From: Collinsella sp.
Lineage (GTDB): Bacteria; Actinomycetota; Coriobacteriia; Coriobacteriales; Coriobacteriaceae
Length of the DNA: 16,023 bases
Assembly (NCBI GenBank): GCA_018376905.1
Contig: JAHAAK010000046.1
Location: 1-16,023, forward strand
Direction: 5' to 3'
Shown here: positions 1-6,797 of the stretch, one piece after another
Layout: every line of letters starts with the position of its first letter
How positions within the stretch are numbered: the first letter of the stretch is position 1
Notes under the pieces: generated by a model
The model's database searches: none
Seen by the model: the letters and a program-made list of their open reading frames with translations, nothing else
What the model was told of the DNA's origin: nothing
Position numbers and translations under genes: made by a program

Positions 1-97
1 TCGAGGCGGCATAGGATATCAACCGTATTCCAGATTCCAGTACGCCGGGCCGACTCACTTCGGATCGGGCGCTACACCAACTTTCTCGACACTACCC
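1..97. mobile_element. Possible IS256-like element terminus entering from the left edge
   Basis: The sequence abruptly ends the IS110 transposase homology. Read on minus, it begins GGTAGTGTCGAGAAAGTTGG and then GTGTAGC. This resembles the terminal repeats of many IS256/mutator-type elements, which start with a GG-GTGTC run followed by A-rich bases and GTGTA. If correct, an element lying mostly outside the window inserted into the IS110 3' end. Only one end is visible, no target duplication can be checked, and the match is from memory of a loose consensus, so this is tentative. Confidence 0.3.
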
Positions 98-1157
98 GCT
101 CCCGGCACCTGGTGTAGTAGTCGCCCCATCTCCCCTCTGTCCGGGTAAGGCAGTTACATGAGAATATGAGCAGGTTCTTCAGCCTCTTGTTGCCTTGGCG
201 CGATGCCGTCACCGAGGAGATCGAGGTTCCCGACTGGCGGTTGCGCGGCGCCAAGCCGCAGTACGACGCGAGCCTGTCGTGACTGGGGAAGTCTTCGATG
301 TCGATGGAGATCGCAAGCTCGGAAGCGGTTTTGGGCCCGATGCCCGGCACCGTCAGGAGGCATCGGTAGGTATCGTCGCCCTCGAGCAGGGCGGAGATCT
401 CCGCCGTGATCGCCTCGATCTCCGCCGAGTTCTCGGATATCCTGCGCGCGAGCAGTTTCACCGCCCGGTCCTCGGCGGCGACGACCGACGCATCCGGCCT
501 TGTCGAGGAGGTTGTCGAGCGGACGAGGGCCTCGATCTTACCGCGCGCCGCCCCACGCGTGAGCGCCGCCGCCCTGCGGGGCCCGGCGTCGGCTACCGAC
601 CAGGCCCCGCCGAGGGATGCCATGAGCCTCAGCTGGGGCCCGTCGGACAGGTCGACCAGCGCCTCGAAGGCGGGGCACGATTCCAGCAGGATACTGCGCA
701 GCCGGTTCTTATTCCTAGTGTTCTCGCAGGTCAGGAAGTTCCTCTGGGCGGCCAGCGCCCTCGCCGCCGCAATCGTCGGACCTGGGTCTCCGACCGGCAG
801 GAGCGCGTCGGGGATGCCAAGCGCCGTCTTCGCGATGACCATCGCGTCTCGCTCGTCGGTCTTGGCGTCGCCGGCGAAGAGCCTGGCGGCCCCGTGCGCC
901 GCGAGTCCCGGCAGGTACGCCGCCGACATCCCGGCCGCCCTGGCGCGGGCGAGCGCGAGGGCGCCTATGTTGCGCGACTGGTCGACGACCACGAGCGCAT
1001 CGGGGAAGCGGCCGAACAGCGAGTCCAGGTCGTCCTCCCTGTTCGCGACGGGGGTGCTCAACAGCACCTCGCCATCTCGAGTCGCGACGCATGCCCAGTG
1101 GGACGATTTCCCGACATCGAGCCCGATGACGGCTTCCGGCATTCTAATTGGTGCCAC
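72..1157 (-). CDS. IS110-family transposase, C-terminus truncated
   Basis: This is the transposase/recombinase of an IS110 element, 361 aa from a GTG start at 1157. GGAGG at 1166-1170 (read on minus) lies 8 nt before that GTG. A TTG further upstream has no such site. The N-terminal RuvC-like DEDD domain shows IGLDVGK (D14), VVVD (D59) and KTDERDA (D101, D104). The C-terminal Transposase_20 domain has the helix-hairpin-helix motif LLTVPGIGPKTA (about 267-278) and the RQSGTS serine motif (S309), followed by QGNKRLKNLL. IS110 proteins normally continue after the DYYTRCRER segment for roughly 30 more residues (a KALKAVARKRLK-like tail). Here seven unrelated residues follow, then a stop. The frame is otherwise intact, so this is a 3'-truncated and probably inactive gene. 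A long open frame on the opposite strand is a codon-bias shadow. Confidence 0.88.
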   Translation of the reverse strand: MAPIRMPEAVIGLDVGKSSHWACVATRDGEVLLSTPVANREDDLDSLFGRFPDALVVVDQSRNIGALALARARAAGMSAAYLPGLAAHGAARLFAGDAKTDERDAMVIAKTALGIPDALLPVGDPGPTIAAARALAAQRNFLTCENTRNKNRLRSILLESCPAFEALVDLSDGPQLRLMASLGGAWSVADAGPRRAAALTRGAARGKIEALVRSTTSSTRPDASVVAAEDRAVKLLARRISENSAEIEAITAEISALLEGDDTYRCLLTVPGIGPKTASELAISIDIEDFPSHDRLASYCGLAPRNRQSGTSISSVTASRQGNKRLKNLLIFSCNCLTRTEGRWGDYYTRCRERVVSRKLV

Positions 1158-1389
1158 GGTGGTATCCTCCAATCGGTAGGCCGATCGGAACCCCTCCCCG
1201 CGACACCCACATTACCTGGCCGTGGCGCTTGCGCCCGGCAGTTTCCTATCAGTCGTCCGGAGCGGCGAGCGCCCCCGGTGGCAACACCCCCCGGGCCCTC
1301 TACGGGGCAGGGGCAGACGGCCATCCGGAGGTGCCCGATCGGCGGCCCCTCGGGGCTTGCCCGTATCGTAGGCAATGCGCCGAATGCTC
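98..1389 (-). mobile_element. IS110-family insertion sequence, 3' end truncated
   Basis: A GC-rich block carries a single transposase gene reading leftward, with about 230 bases of GC-rich non-coding DNA upstream of it. A single DEDD/serine transposase with a long non-coding flank on its 5' side is the layout of the IS110 group, as opposed to IS1111, where the flank is 3'. Exact ends cannot be read because IS110 elements lack clear terminal inverted repeats. The right-hand limit is placed where GC-rich sequence gives way to AT-rich sequence next to a palindrome at 1390-1411. The left-hand limit is placed where the transposase reading frame stops resembling the family. The element is probably immobile because its 3' end is missing. 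Confidence 0.6.
1173..1389 (-). ncRNA. Candidate IS110 bridge RNA region
   Basis: IS110-group elements encode a structured bridge RNA in the non-coding flank 5' of the transposase. This RNA pairs with both donor and target DNA. The 217-base flank here has no supported gene and is GC-rich and hairpin-dense. It holds a GCCCC/GGGGC hairpin at 1345-1356, GGTG-GCAA-CACC near 1277-1288, GGCG/CGCC at 1224-1235, and an 8-bp stem with one mismatch at 1169-1188 that touches the transposase ribosome-binding site. Size and position fit. The internal loops that would name donor and target were not assigned, so the exact ends are unknown. Confidence 0.4.
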
Positions 1390-1411
1390 GCCATCGAAAT
1401 TTATCGATGGC
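1390..1411. repeat. 8-bp perfect palindrome at the IS110 outer edge
   Basis: GCCATCGA at 1390-1397 and TCGATGGC at 1404-1411 form a perfect 8-bp stem with a six-base AT loop. It sits exactly at the change from the GC-rich IS flank to AT-rich sequence. It may be the IS end, the first hairpin of the bridge RNA, or a palindromic insertion target. Confidence 0.55.
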
Positions 1412-1429
1412 CTATTTCAGACTGTAATG

Positions 1430-1467
1430 GGGTGAATTGATGGGGTTGTAGTCCCCTCAATTCACCC
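1430..1467. repeat. Strong stem-loop upstream of the glycan operon
   Basis: GGGTGAATTGA (1430-1440) pairs perfectly with TCAATTCACCC (1457-1467). A further GGGG (1442-1445)/CCCC (1453-1456) helix lies inside, separated by a single bulged T, with a seven-base loop. Only a short interrupted T run follows, so it is a poor intrinsic terminator on plus. Part of the arm recurs at 1576-1586, next to the first gene, which makes a protein-binding site or a small repeat remnant as likely as a terminator. Confidence 0.6.
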
Positions 1468-1486
1468 TCCTTTGTTGCAAGTTATT

Positions 1487-1549
1487 TGAAAGAGGCAAAC
1501 CGTGCTAGACTTTATCCTCTGTGTAAGGATTTCGTTTCGGCCTCTTTCA
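1487..1549. repeat. Nested inverted repeat flanking the candidate promoter
   Basis: TGAAAGAGGC at 1487-1496 and GCCTCTTTCA at 1540-1549 are perfect 10-base complements. Inside them AAAC (1497-1500) pairs with GTTT (1534-1537), and ATCCT (1514-1518) pairs with AGGAT (1526-1530). An outer pair, TCAATTCACCC (1457-1467) and GGGTGAATTAA (1576-1586), matches at 10 of 11 positions and is centred at nearly the same point (about 1520). This could be an operator, a folded leader or the remnant of a small palindromic element. Confidence 0.5.
1503..1511 (+). promoter_or_regulatory. Candidate extended -10 promoter for the glycosyltransferase operon
   Basis: TGCTAGACT gives an extended TG-n element and a TAGACT -10 (4 of 6 to consensus). 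The best-spaced -35 is only TTATTT at 1482-1487 (18-nt spacer); the better TTGAAA at 1486-1491 is just 14 nt away. It is the most plausible promoter in the AT-rich leader and lies between the arms of a 10-bp inverted repeat (1487-1496 and 1540-1549). It would give a leader of about 85 nt before the first gene. Confidence 0.3.
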
Positions 1550-1603
1550 TTAAGTCGTCATCATTAATTTCTATTGGGTGAATTAAGGTGAAGTTTAGTA
1601 ATC

Positions 1604-2581
1604 ATGAATTTGCTTTATACGGTTGATAACAATTTTGTTCCACAGTTGGCTGCCAATATTTGCTCGGTTGTTTCAAATCATTCCGGTATTCAAGACATTA
1701 CTTTTCATGTCTTCTCTAATGGCATTACAGAGGATAACCAGCATTTGCTCCAGGAGATGGTGACCGAATACAACCAAAACCTTGTGTTTTATGATATTTC
1801 GAACTTCAAAGATGCTCTCGGGTTTGATTTTGATACATCGGGATGGAATGAAATAGTTCTTGCTAGGCTTTTGATGGCACATTTTCTACCTAATGAGATC
1901 GAAAGAGTTATTTACCTCGATGGCGATACGATTGTTCTTGGGGATATTGCTCTTCTTTGGAATCAAGATCTTAAGGGTTGCGTGGTTGGAATGGTTCCCG
2001 AGCCAACGGTCGGCCCATCTCGACTTAATGATTTAGACTTAAATGGCTGTCTGTACCACAATGCTGGCGTGTTGCTCGTTGATTTAAAGCAATGGAGATC
2101 AACTTGTTGCGAAGATCAATTATTGGATTATTGCGAGCGCCGCTCAGGACGCTTGTTTGCGAATGATCAAGATGCTCTAAATGCAGTACTTAAAGATAAG
2201 ATTTGCAGTTTATCCCCTGCGTTCAATTATTCCAATATCTTTGACTACTATCCGTTTTTATTCTTAAACTCGTTAATGCCGGGCTTTTCGGATGAAAACA
2301 GTTTTAATACCGCAAGATCGAAGCCCATCGTTGTCCATTATCTCGGCGAAGAGAGGCCATGGCGGCGGGGGAATACTCATCGCTTCAATAATGAGTATCA
2401 CTTTTATTTATCAGAAACGTTCTGGAAGGACGCGAAAGATGAAGATGGTTGGGGCGCTTATTTTCTTGCTTGGCGGTCCTTTAATTTCCTAACCAGGCCT
2501 TTTCCTCAGCTTCGTTATAAAGTAATCAGCGGGTTGATTCCTGCATTTCTTAAATATCGTGCCTCGAAAAGAAATAAATAG
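1604..2581 (+). CDS. Family 8 glycosyltransferase (GT8)
   Basis: A cytoplasmic retaining glycosyltransferase of 325 aa, expected to move a hexose (often galactose or glucose from a UDP-sugar) onto a lipid-linked glycan. GT8 (Glyco_transf_8) marks are MNLLYTVDNN at the N-terminus (nucleotide-binding strand), YLDGDTIV with the metal-binding DxD at D106/D108, YHNAGVLLVDLKQW at 151-164, NDQDALN at 187-193, and the HYLGEERPW segment at 245-253 matching the HxxGxxKPW motif. The length is normal for bacterial GT8 enzymes. The ATG is chosen because GT8 homology begins at its first residues; the ribosome site (AAGG near 1585) is weak. It is first in a tight plus-strand run, and the next start follows 4 nt after its stop. 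GC is clearly lower than in the rml genes, suggesting acquired DNA. Exact donor and acceptor cannot be told. Confidence 0.87.
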   Translation: MNLLYTVDNNFVPQLAANICSVVSNHSGIQDITFHVFSNGITEDNQHLLQEMVTEYNQNLVFYDISNFKDALGFDFDTSGWNEIVLARLLMAHFLPNEIERVIYLDGDTIVLGDIALLWNQDLKGCVVGMVPEPTVGPSRLNDLDLNGCLYHNAGVLLVDLKQWRSTCCEDQLLDYCERRSGRLFANDQDALNAVLKDKICSLSPAFNYSNIFDYYPFLFLNSLMPGFSDENSFNTARSKPIVVHYLGEERPWRRGNTHRFNNEYHFYLSETFWKDAKDEDGWGAYFLAWRSFNFLTRPFPQLRYKVISGLIPAFLKYRASKRNK

Positions 2582-2585
2582 GATT

Positions 2586-3512
2586 ATGGATAAAATCAAA
2601 GACAAGTCTGTTTGCATTGTTTTACCCACATATAACGGCGGCAAGTATTTGGCCAAACAGCTTGATAGTATCTTGGAGCAAACTTGGCCTAATTGCTCCG
2701 TCTATATTCGTGATGATGGTTCAACGGATGATACTGTTGAAATTGCACAATGGTATTGTCGGTCAAACTCGAGCATTCATTTAATTCAAGATTCAATCGG
2801 AAATCTTGGGTGCCCAAATAGTTTTTATGAAATTATCAAGCGGGTTCCCGAATATGACTACTATGCATTTGCCGATCAGGATGATATTTGGAAGACCGAT
2901 AAAATTGAACGGGCAGTCAGGGCAATAGAAAATACTGGAGACAAGGTGCCGACTGTCTACTTCTCTTCCTTTTCATATGTAAACGAAGATGGCGAGACGA
3001 TACGCGAGTCGGCTCCGCAGGACAAGTACCTCTCTTTTCATAACACCTTGTTTTATACTCCCGGACTAGGCTTCACGATAGTATTTAATCGCCTTGCTTG
3101 CAGGGCCTTTATTCTTGAGGTGGATCCAGGGAATGAAATGCATGATCGATGGCTGATTCGGTGTGCTTCGGCATTTGGAAAGGTATTGTTTGATTCCGTT
3201 TGTACGGCTTCTCATATTCGTCATTCCTCTGCGGTCACTTCTGGAGATAATCGTTATTTTGATCTTTTAAAGACATATTTTAAGGACGAGCTATTTGGTG
3301 ATAGATCGAAAGATGAGAGTCAAAAGTTAAGCCATTTTTCTGCGGTATTTTATGATGAGCTTAGTTCTGAGCAGAAACATGAGCTTGATATTTTCACCAA
3401 TGATGATGGGATTATTTCAAGACTTAGGAAAACAATTTTCCCAAAGCGTCTGCGACCTACTTTGATTTCTGATTTACTTCTTCGCGTTTTGTTTTTATTC
3501 AACAAGGCCTGA
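2586..3512 (+). CDS. Family 2 glycosyltransferase, rhamnosyltransferase-like
   Basis: A GT-A fold inverting glycosyltransferase of 308 aa. Motifs are VLPTYNGGKYL (12-22), RDDGSTDDT (42-50, nucleotide binding), FADQDDIW (95-102, metal-binding DxD equivalent) and HDRW (186-189, in the acceptor/catalytic-base region). The FADQDDIW plus HDRW pattern is common in bacterial GT2 enzymes annotated as rhamnosyltransferases. With dTDP-rhamnose genes downstream, L-rhamnose is a reasonable donor, but that is inference. I chose ATG at 2586. A GTG at 2559 would overlap the previous gene by 23 nt and lacks a ribosome site; AGGA at 2580-2583 is close to the chosen ATG but present. The C-terminal 60 residues are basic and hydrophobic, possibly membrane-associating. 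Confidence 0.85.
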   Translation: MDKIKDKSVCIVLPTYNGGKYLAKQLDSILEQTWPNCSVYIRDDGSTDDTVEIAQWYCRSNSSIHLIQDSIGNLGCPNSFYEIIKRVPEYDYYAFADQDDIWKTDKIERAVRAIENTGDKVPTVYFSSFSYVNEDGETIRESAPQDKYLSFHNTLFYTPGLGFTIVFNRLACRAFILEVDPGNEMHDRWLIRCASAFGKVLFDSVCTASHIRHSSAVTSGDNRYFDLLKTYFKDELFGDRSKDESQKLSHFSAVFYDELSSEQKHELDIFTNDDGIISRLRKTIFPKRLRPTLISDLLLRVLFLFNKA

Positions 3513-3533
3513 TGATCCACTGCTGGAGTGATT

Positions 3534-4808
3534 GTGTCTAATAGAAAAACGAAAGAACTCTCTGTTGAGCAGAGCCTTGTTTGGAACAGCGTCGGCTCGA
3601 TGGTGTATTTGATTTGCAACTGGCTGATTACTGTTCTTGTGGTGACACTTGGTTCCGACATTAGCATGTCTGGTAGCCTTGCTGTGGCTATGTCTGTTGG
3701 TAATATTTTTGCGACTATTGTTTTGCTTCGAGCGCGCCCCGTTCAGGTTTCTGAGAGTTATTCTGATTTTACGACTGGGAATTTTATCGCTCATAGAATC
3801 GTTGCAACAATATTTGCCTGTGTGATTTGCTTCTTCTATTGTTTAGTCTCTGTTGCATTCAGCGATTGGGCAGTTGTTGCTGTTTATTGCCTATTTAAAG
3901 CTGGCGATTCATTTGTCGATGTTCTTCACGGTGTGGATCAGGTAAACAACAGATTGGACATTGCGGCTATTTCTCAAATAATTCGTGGCGTAGGAGTTCT
4001 AGTCTCTTTTTCGTTGTGCTTGTTGCTATTTGATAACTTGGTAATAGCCGTTGCTTCAATGGCTATTGTTACCATAGCTGTTGTGCTTATATATGATTTT
4101 AGAATGACAAAACGGTTTTGTGCCGTTATGCCTGATTTTGATTTTACTTCCCTTATCAAATTGTCCCGTATCTGTTTTCCCGGTTTTGTTGCATCTCTTG
4201 CGTGCACGGCTGTTGTTAGCGTAACAAGACAGTTCTATGGCCTTTCCTATGGAAATGAGGCGTTGGGTTTTTATGCCGCCGTTGCCACTCCGACTGCCGT
4301 AATTCAGGCTCTCGTATCTTATCTATATGCCCCCCTGCTTGGACCTATTTCGGCAATGTGGCGAGATAACGAAACTCACCGATTACGCTTAGTATTTATT
4401 AAGATGCTCGCTTCCGTATTCGTTTTGACGGCGATGTGTGCCATTGCTAGTGCTTTTATAGGCGAACCTGTGCTTACTGCTATTTATGGCAAAGAAGTTG
4501 GTCTTCACTCAGATTATCTTCCGCTGGCACTCGTTGCTACCGCATTCACTGGTTTGAACTTTTTCACTATTGATGTCTTTATTGCATTTGGGAAACCGAT
4601 TGTTGGCACGATTTCTGGTGCCGCTTCGTTAGCGTTGGCCGTGTTTCTTTCTCGTTATTGTTTTGTGAATCCGGTATTTGCTTCTGATGCAAATATCATC
4701 AATATCATTATCTTGGTGGCATACGGTTTTGGATTATTATTATCTTTCCTTTGTATAATTAACCTATTAAATCGGAAGGCGAAGCAATCTGTCACATCCG
4801 AACTGTAA
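3534..4808 (+). CDS. Polysaccharide flippase, Wzx-type (MOP superfamily)
   Basis: An integral membrane protein of 424 aa, almost all hydrophobic, with roughly a dozen predicted helices spread from about residue 15 to the C-terminus. The N-terminal segment SVEQSLVWNSVGSMVYL, a first helix pair and a central loop with a basic stretch (TKRFCAV) are typical of Wzx/RfbX-like oligosaccharide flippases, and length is typical. Its likely job is to flip the undecaprenyl-linked repeat unit made by neighbouring glycosyltransferases to the outer face. I chose GTG at 3534 because GGAG at 3525-3528 lies 5 nt upstream; the alternative GTG at 3528 overlaps that site. It starts 21 nt after the preceding stop, consistent with co-transcription. 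A Wzy polymerase is less likely, because no long periplasmic loop is seen. Confidence 0.8.
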   Translation: MSNRKTKELSVEQSLVWNSVGSMVYLICNWLITVLVVTLGSDISMSGSLAVAMSVGNIFATIVLLRARPVQVSESYSDFTTGNFIAHRIVATIFACVICFFYCLVSVAFSDWAVVAVYCLFKAGDSFVDVLHGVDQVNNRLDIAAISQIIRGVGVLVSFSLCLLLFDNLVIAVASMAIVTIAVVLIYDFRMTKRFCAVMPDFDFTSLIKLSRICFPGFVASLACTAVVSVTRQFYGLSYGNEALGFYAAVATPTAVIQALVSYLYAPLLGPISAMWRDNETHRLRLVFIKMLASVFVLTAMCAIASAFIGEPVLTAIYGKEVGLHSDYLPLALVATAFTGLNFFTIDVFIAFGKPIVGTISGAASLALAVFLSRYCFVNPVFASDANIINIIILVAYGFGLLLSFLCIINLLNRKAKQSVTSEL

Positions 4809-4888
4809 ATTCGTTCTCCTTGTTTTGATAGGGTTTTTCAGTTCGACTTGGGCTGTTTGAGTGATATTTTGTACTGAGGATTCAAACG

Positions 4889-5581
4889 ATGCATGAATTA
4901 AGAGCGCTGGTTATCATCCCAGCTTTTAATGAAGAGGCTAACATTTTGGATACGGTTTCTTCTGTGGAGGAAGCTGGATACGATTATGTAGTTATTAACG
5001 ACGGCTCCACTGATGACACTTTGCGTGTTTGTCGCGATGCGGGGGTTAATGTCCTGGATTTACCGCAGAATCTTGGCATTGGAGGTGCGGTTCAAGCCGG
5101 ACACAAATACGCCAAGCGCTTTGGCTATGATGTAGACATTCAAGTTGATGGTGATGGGCAGCATGACGCCCATTACATATCATGCTTGCTTGATGAAATA
5201 AATAATGGGTCTGATTTAGTTATCGGATCGCGATTTCTTGAGGAATCTGAAGGCTTCAAGTCAACCTTCTTGAGGCGTCTTGGAATTAGATGGCTCTCTG
5301 CGGTAATTCATCTTACAACTCACGTTCGTGTTAGCGACCCCACTTCTGGTTTTCGCGCATGTGGATCTAAGGCCATAGATCTATTCTGTAAAAAATATCC
5401 CGTAGACTATCCAGAGCCGGATTCCGCTGTTGCGGCTATGGTTAAGGGCCTTCGCGTTACAGAAGTGCCTGTCGTAATGAAAGAACGACAGGGGGGAAAG
5501 TCGTCAATTTCTGGTTTTAGTAGCATTTATTACATGATAAAGGTTACTTTGGCGATTATCATCTCTTCGTTCTCGAATTAG
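4889..5581 (+). CDS. Polyprenyl-phosphate sugar transferase, DPM1/GacI-like GT2
   Basis: A GT2 enzyme of 230 aa in the dolichyl-phosphate-mannose-synthase-like branch, expected to load a sugar from a nucleotide donor onto undecaprenyl phosphate at the inner face of the membrane. Motifs are IIPAFNEEANI (9-19), VINDGSTDDT (35-44), QVDGDGQHD (85-93, the DxD region), SDPTSGFRA (149-157) and ERQGGKSSI (199-207). A single hydrophobic helix (about 212-228) ends the protein. GAGGA at 4876-4880 sits 8 nt before the ATG. The next gene encodes a DUF2304 protein, and this pairing is the arrangement of GacI/GacJ in group A streptococcal carbohydrate side-chain synthesis. The sugar is not predictable from sequence. 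Confidence 0.83.
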   Translation: MHELRALVIIPAFNEEANILDTVSSVEEAGYDYVVINDGSTDDTLRVCRDAGVNVLDLPQNLGIGGAVQAGHKYAKRFGYDVDIQVDGDGQHDAHYISCLLDEINNGSDLVIGSRFLEESEGFKSTFLRRLGIRWLSAVIHLTTHVRVSDPTSGFRACGSKAIDLFCKKYPVDYPEPDSAVAAMVKGLRVTEVPVVMKERQGGKSSISGFSSIYYMIKVTLAIIISSFSN

Positions 5582-5592
5582 GATGGGTTGTT

Positions 5593-5943
5593 ATGCATAT
5601 TTCCTTACAGTTTGGTGTCATTACTGCTTGTTTAGTTTTGCTTTGTTTTGTGCTGCGTCTTGTATTGAAGGATAGCCTTCAGCTCAAGTATTCACTTCTT
5701 TGGATTGTTCTTGCATTGGTTTTGTTGGTATGCGGCCTCTTTCCGCAACCTCTTTACTTCATTTCAAGTTTATTTGGTTTTCAGACTCCAGCCAATTTTG
5801 TTTTTGTCTTAGGGTTTTTATTTTTGATATGCATTGTTCTTTCTATGGCATGTCTGTCAAGTAAACAATCTTCTGCAATTGCTAACTTAACTCAACGAAT
5901 TGCATTGCTTGAAAAAGAGCTTGAATCAAAAAATAGGGAGTAA
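5593..5943 (+). CDS. DUF2304 small membrane protein, GacJ-like
   Basis: A 116-aa membrane protein with three hydrophobic helices (about 5-24, 33-52 and 66-90), a conserved-looking LKYSLLWIVLAL segment, and a charged C-terminal coiled-coil tail (about 92-116, QRIALLEKELESKNRE). This matches DUF2304 in size, topology and motif. The characterised member GacJ binds the GT2 enzyme GacI and stimulates its undecaprenyl-phosphate sugar synthesis. Here the gene follows a GacI-like GT2 with an 11-nt gap, and AGGA at 5580-5583 overlaps the previous stop codon, so translational coupling is likely. Its role as partner of the 4889 enzyme is inferred from family and context. Confidence 0.83.
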   Translation: MHISLQFGVITACLVLLCFVLRLVLKDSLQLKYSLLWIVLALVLLVCGLFPQPLYFISSLFGFQTPANFVFVLGFLFLICIVLSMACLSSKQSSAIANLTQRIALLEKELESKNRE

Positions 5944-5947
5944 TGCC

Positions 5948-6742
5948 ATGTGCTTGGCAAAAGATCATACATTTGTATTGTGCGCATACGGCGAGTCTCC
6001 GTACTTGTCTGACTGTTTAGATTCTTTAGTGAACCAAAGCACCCGTAGTAATATCCTTATATCGACGTCAACTCCTAATTCCTATATTGATCGTATAGCG
6101 TCTAATTATTCGATTCCGGTAATTGTTAACGAGGGGTCGCCTAGCATATCTCATGACTGGAATTGTGCTATTGCGAATTCAAATACAAGGCTTGTGACTA
6201 TAGCACATCAGGATGATATCTATAGCTCTAGTTATACGGAAACTATGCTGCGGGCTATGAAAGAAGCGGATCAACCTTTAATCTTCTTTTCTAATTATGG
6301 TGAGATAAGAAATGGCATATATGAAGATAACCTCCTTATTCTGAAAATAAAAAGAATTTTACTTCGTAAGTTTGCTCGCCACGGCGCTCTTTCATCGGTT
6401 AAGGATAAAAGGGATATCCTAAGGTTCGGTTCCGCCATCTGCTGTCCTTCTGTGACATTTAATCTAAGCATCTTACAGACACCGTTATTTATGACAGACA
6501 TGAAATGTGACTTGGACTGGGAGGCATGGGAAAGATTCTCGAAAATCGACGGATCTTTCGTTTATTCTCCCGAGGTTTTAATGTTTCATCGAATTCATGA
6601 AGGCTCTGAGACCACGGCGTTGATTAAAGATGATACAAGGAGGTCGGAGGATGAAACGATGCTTCAAAAATTCTGGCCCAAGTGGTTTGCTCCAATAGTC
6701 TGTAGCCTGTATTCGCTTAGCATGAGAAGCAATTCTTTATGA
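5948..6742 (+). CDS. Family 2 glycosyltransferase
   Basis: A GT-A type glycosyltransferase of 264 aa, probably cytoplasmic. It begins with FVLCAYGESPYLSDCLDSLVNQS (first strand and helix), has HDWNCAIANS around 69-78 and the metal-binding AHQDDIY at 86-92, then CDLDWEAWER (187-196) as the likely acceptor-side acid region. The substrate is unknown. ATG 5948 is chosen because GGGAG at 5936-5940 is 7 nt upstream. An in-frame ATG at 5900 would start inside the DUF2304 gene. It lies between the DUF2304 gene and the DUF2142 gene, so it may act on the same lipid-linked sugar or on the main chain. The canonical DDGS motif is degenerate, so family membership is clear mainly from the QDD region. Confidence 0.75.
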   Translation: MCLAKDHTFVLCAYGESPYLSDCLDSLVNQSTRSNILISTSTPNSYIDRIASNYSIPVIVNEGSPSISHDWNCAIANSNTRLVTIAHQDDIYSSSYTETMLRAMKEADQPLIFFSNYGEIRNGIYEDNLLILKIKRILLRKFARHGALSSVKDKRDILRFGSAICCPSVTFNLSILQTPLFMTDMKCDLDWEAWERFSKIDGSFVYSPEVLMFHRIHEGSETTALIKDDTRRSEDETMLQKFWPKWFAPIVCSLYSLSMRSNSL

Positions 6743-6797
6743 CGCTGCAACAATGCCGGCGTAAGTTGAACATTTATCGAGACGGAGTTGTAGTGTT

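Noticed and set aside
195..1427. Long open frame on the plus strand opposite the IS110 transposase
   Set aside because: It is antisense to a gene with clear family motifs, its protein is arginine/glycine-rich low-complexity, and it runs through the non-coding IS flank. It reflects GC-rich codon bias.
1457..1586. Invertible promoter as a firm call
   Set aside because: Arms are only 10-11 bases, no invertase gene is nearby, and nested arms are explained as well by an operator or RNA fold; kept only as an option in a finding.
2559..2585. GTG at 2559 as the start of the second glycosyltransferase
   Set aside because: It overlaps the upstream gene, has no ribosome site, and adds residues before the normal GT2 start; ATG 2586 is better.
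5900..5947. ATG at 5900 as the start of the third GT2
   Set aside because: It lies inside the DUF2304 coiled-coil tail; ATG 5948 has GGGAG at ideal spacing.
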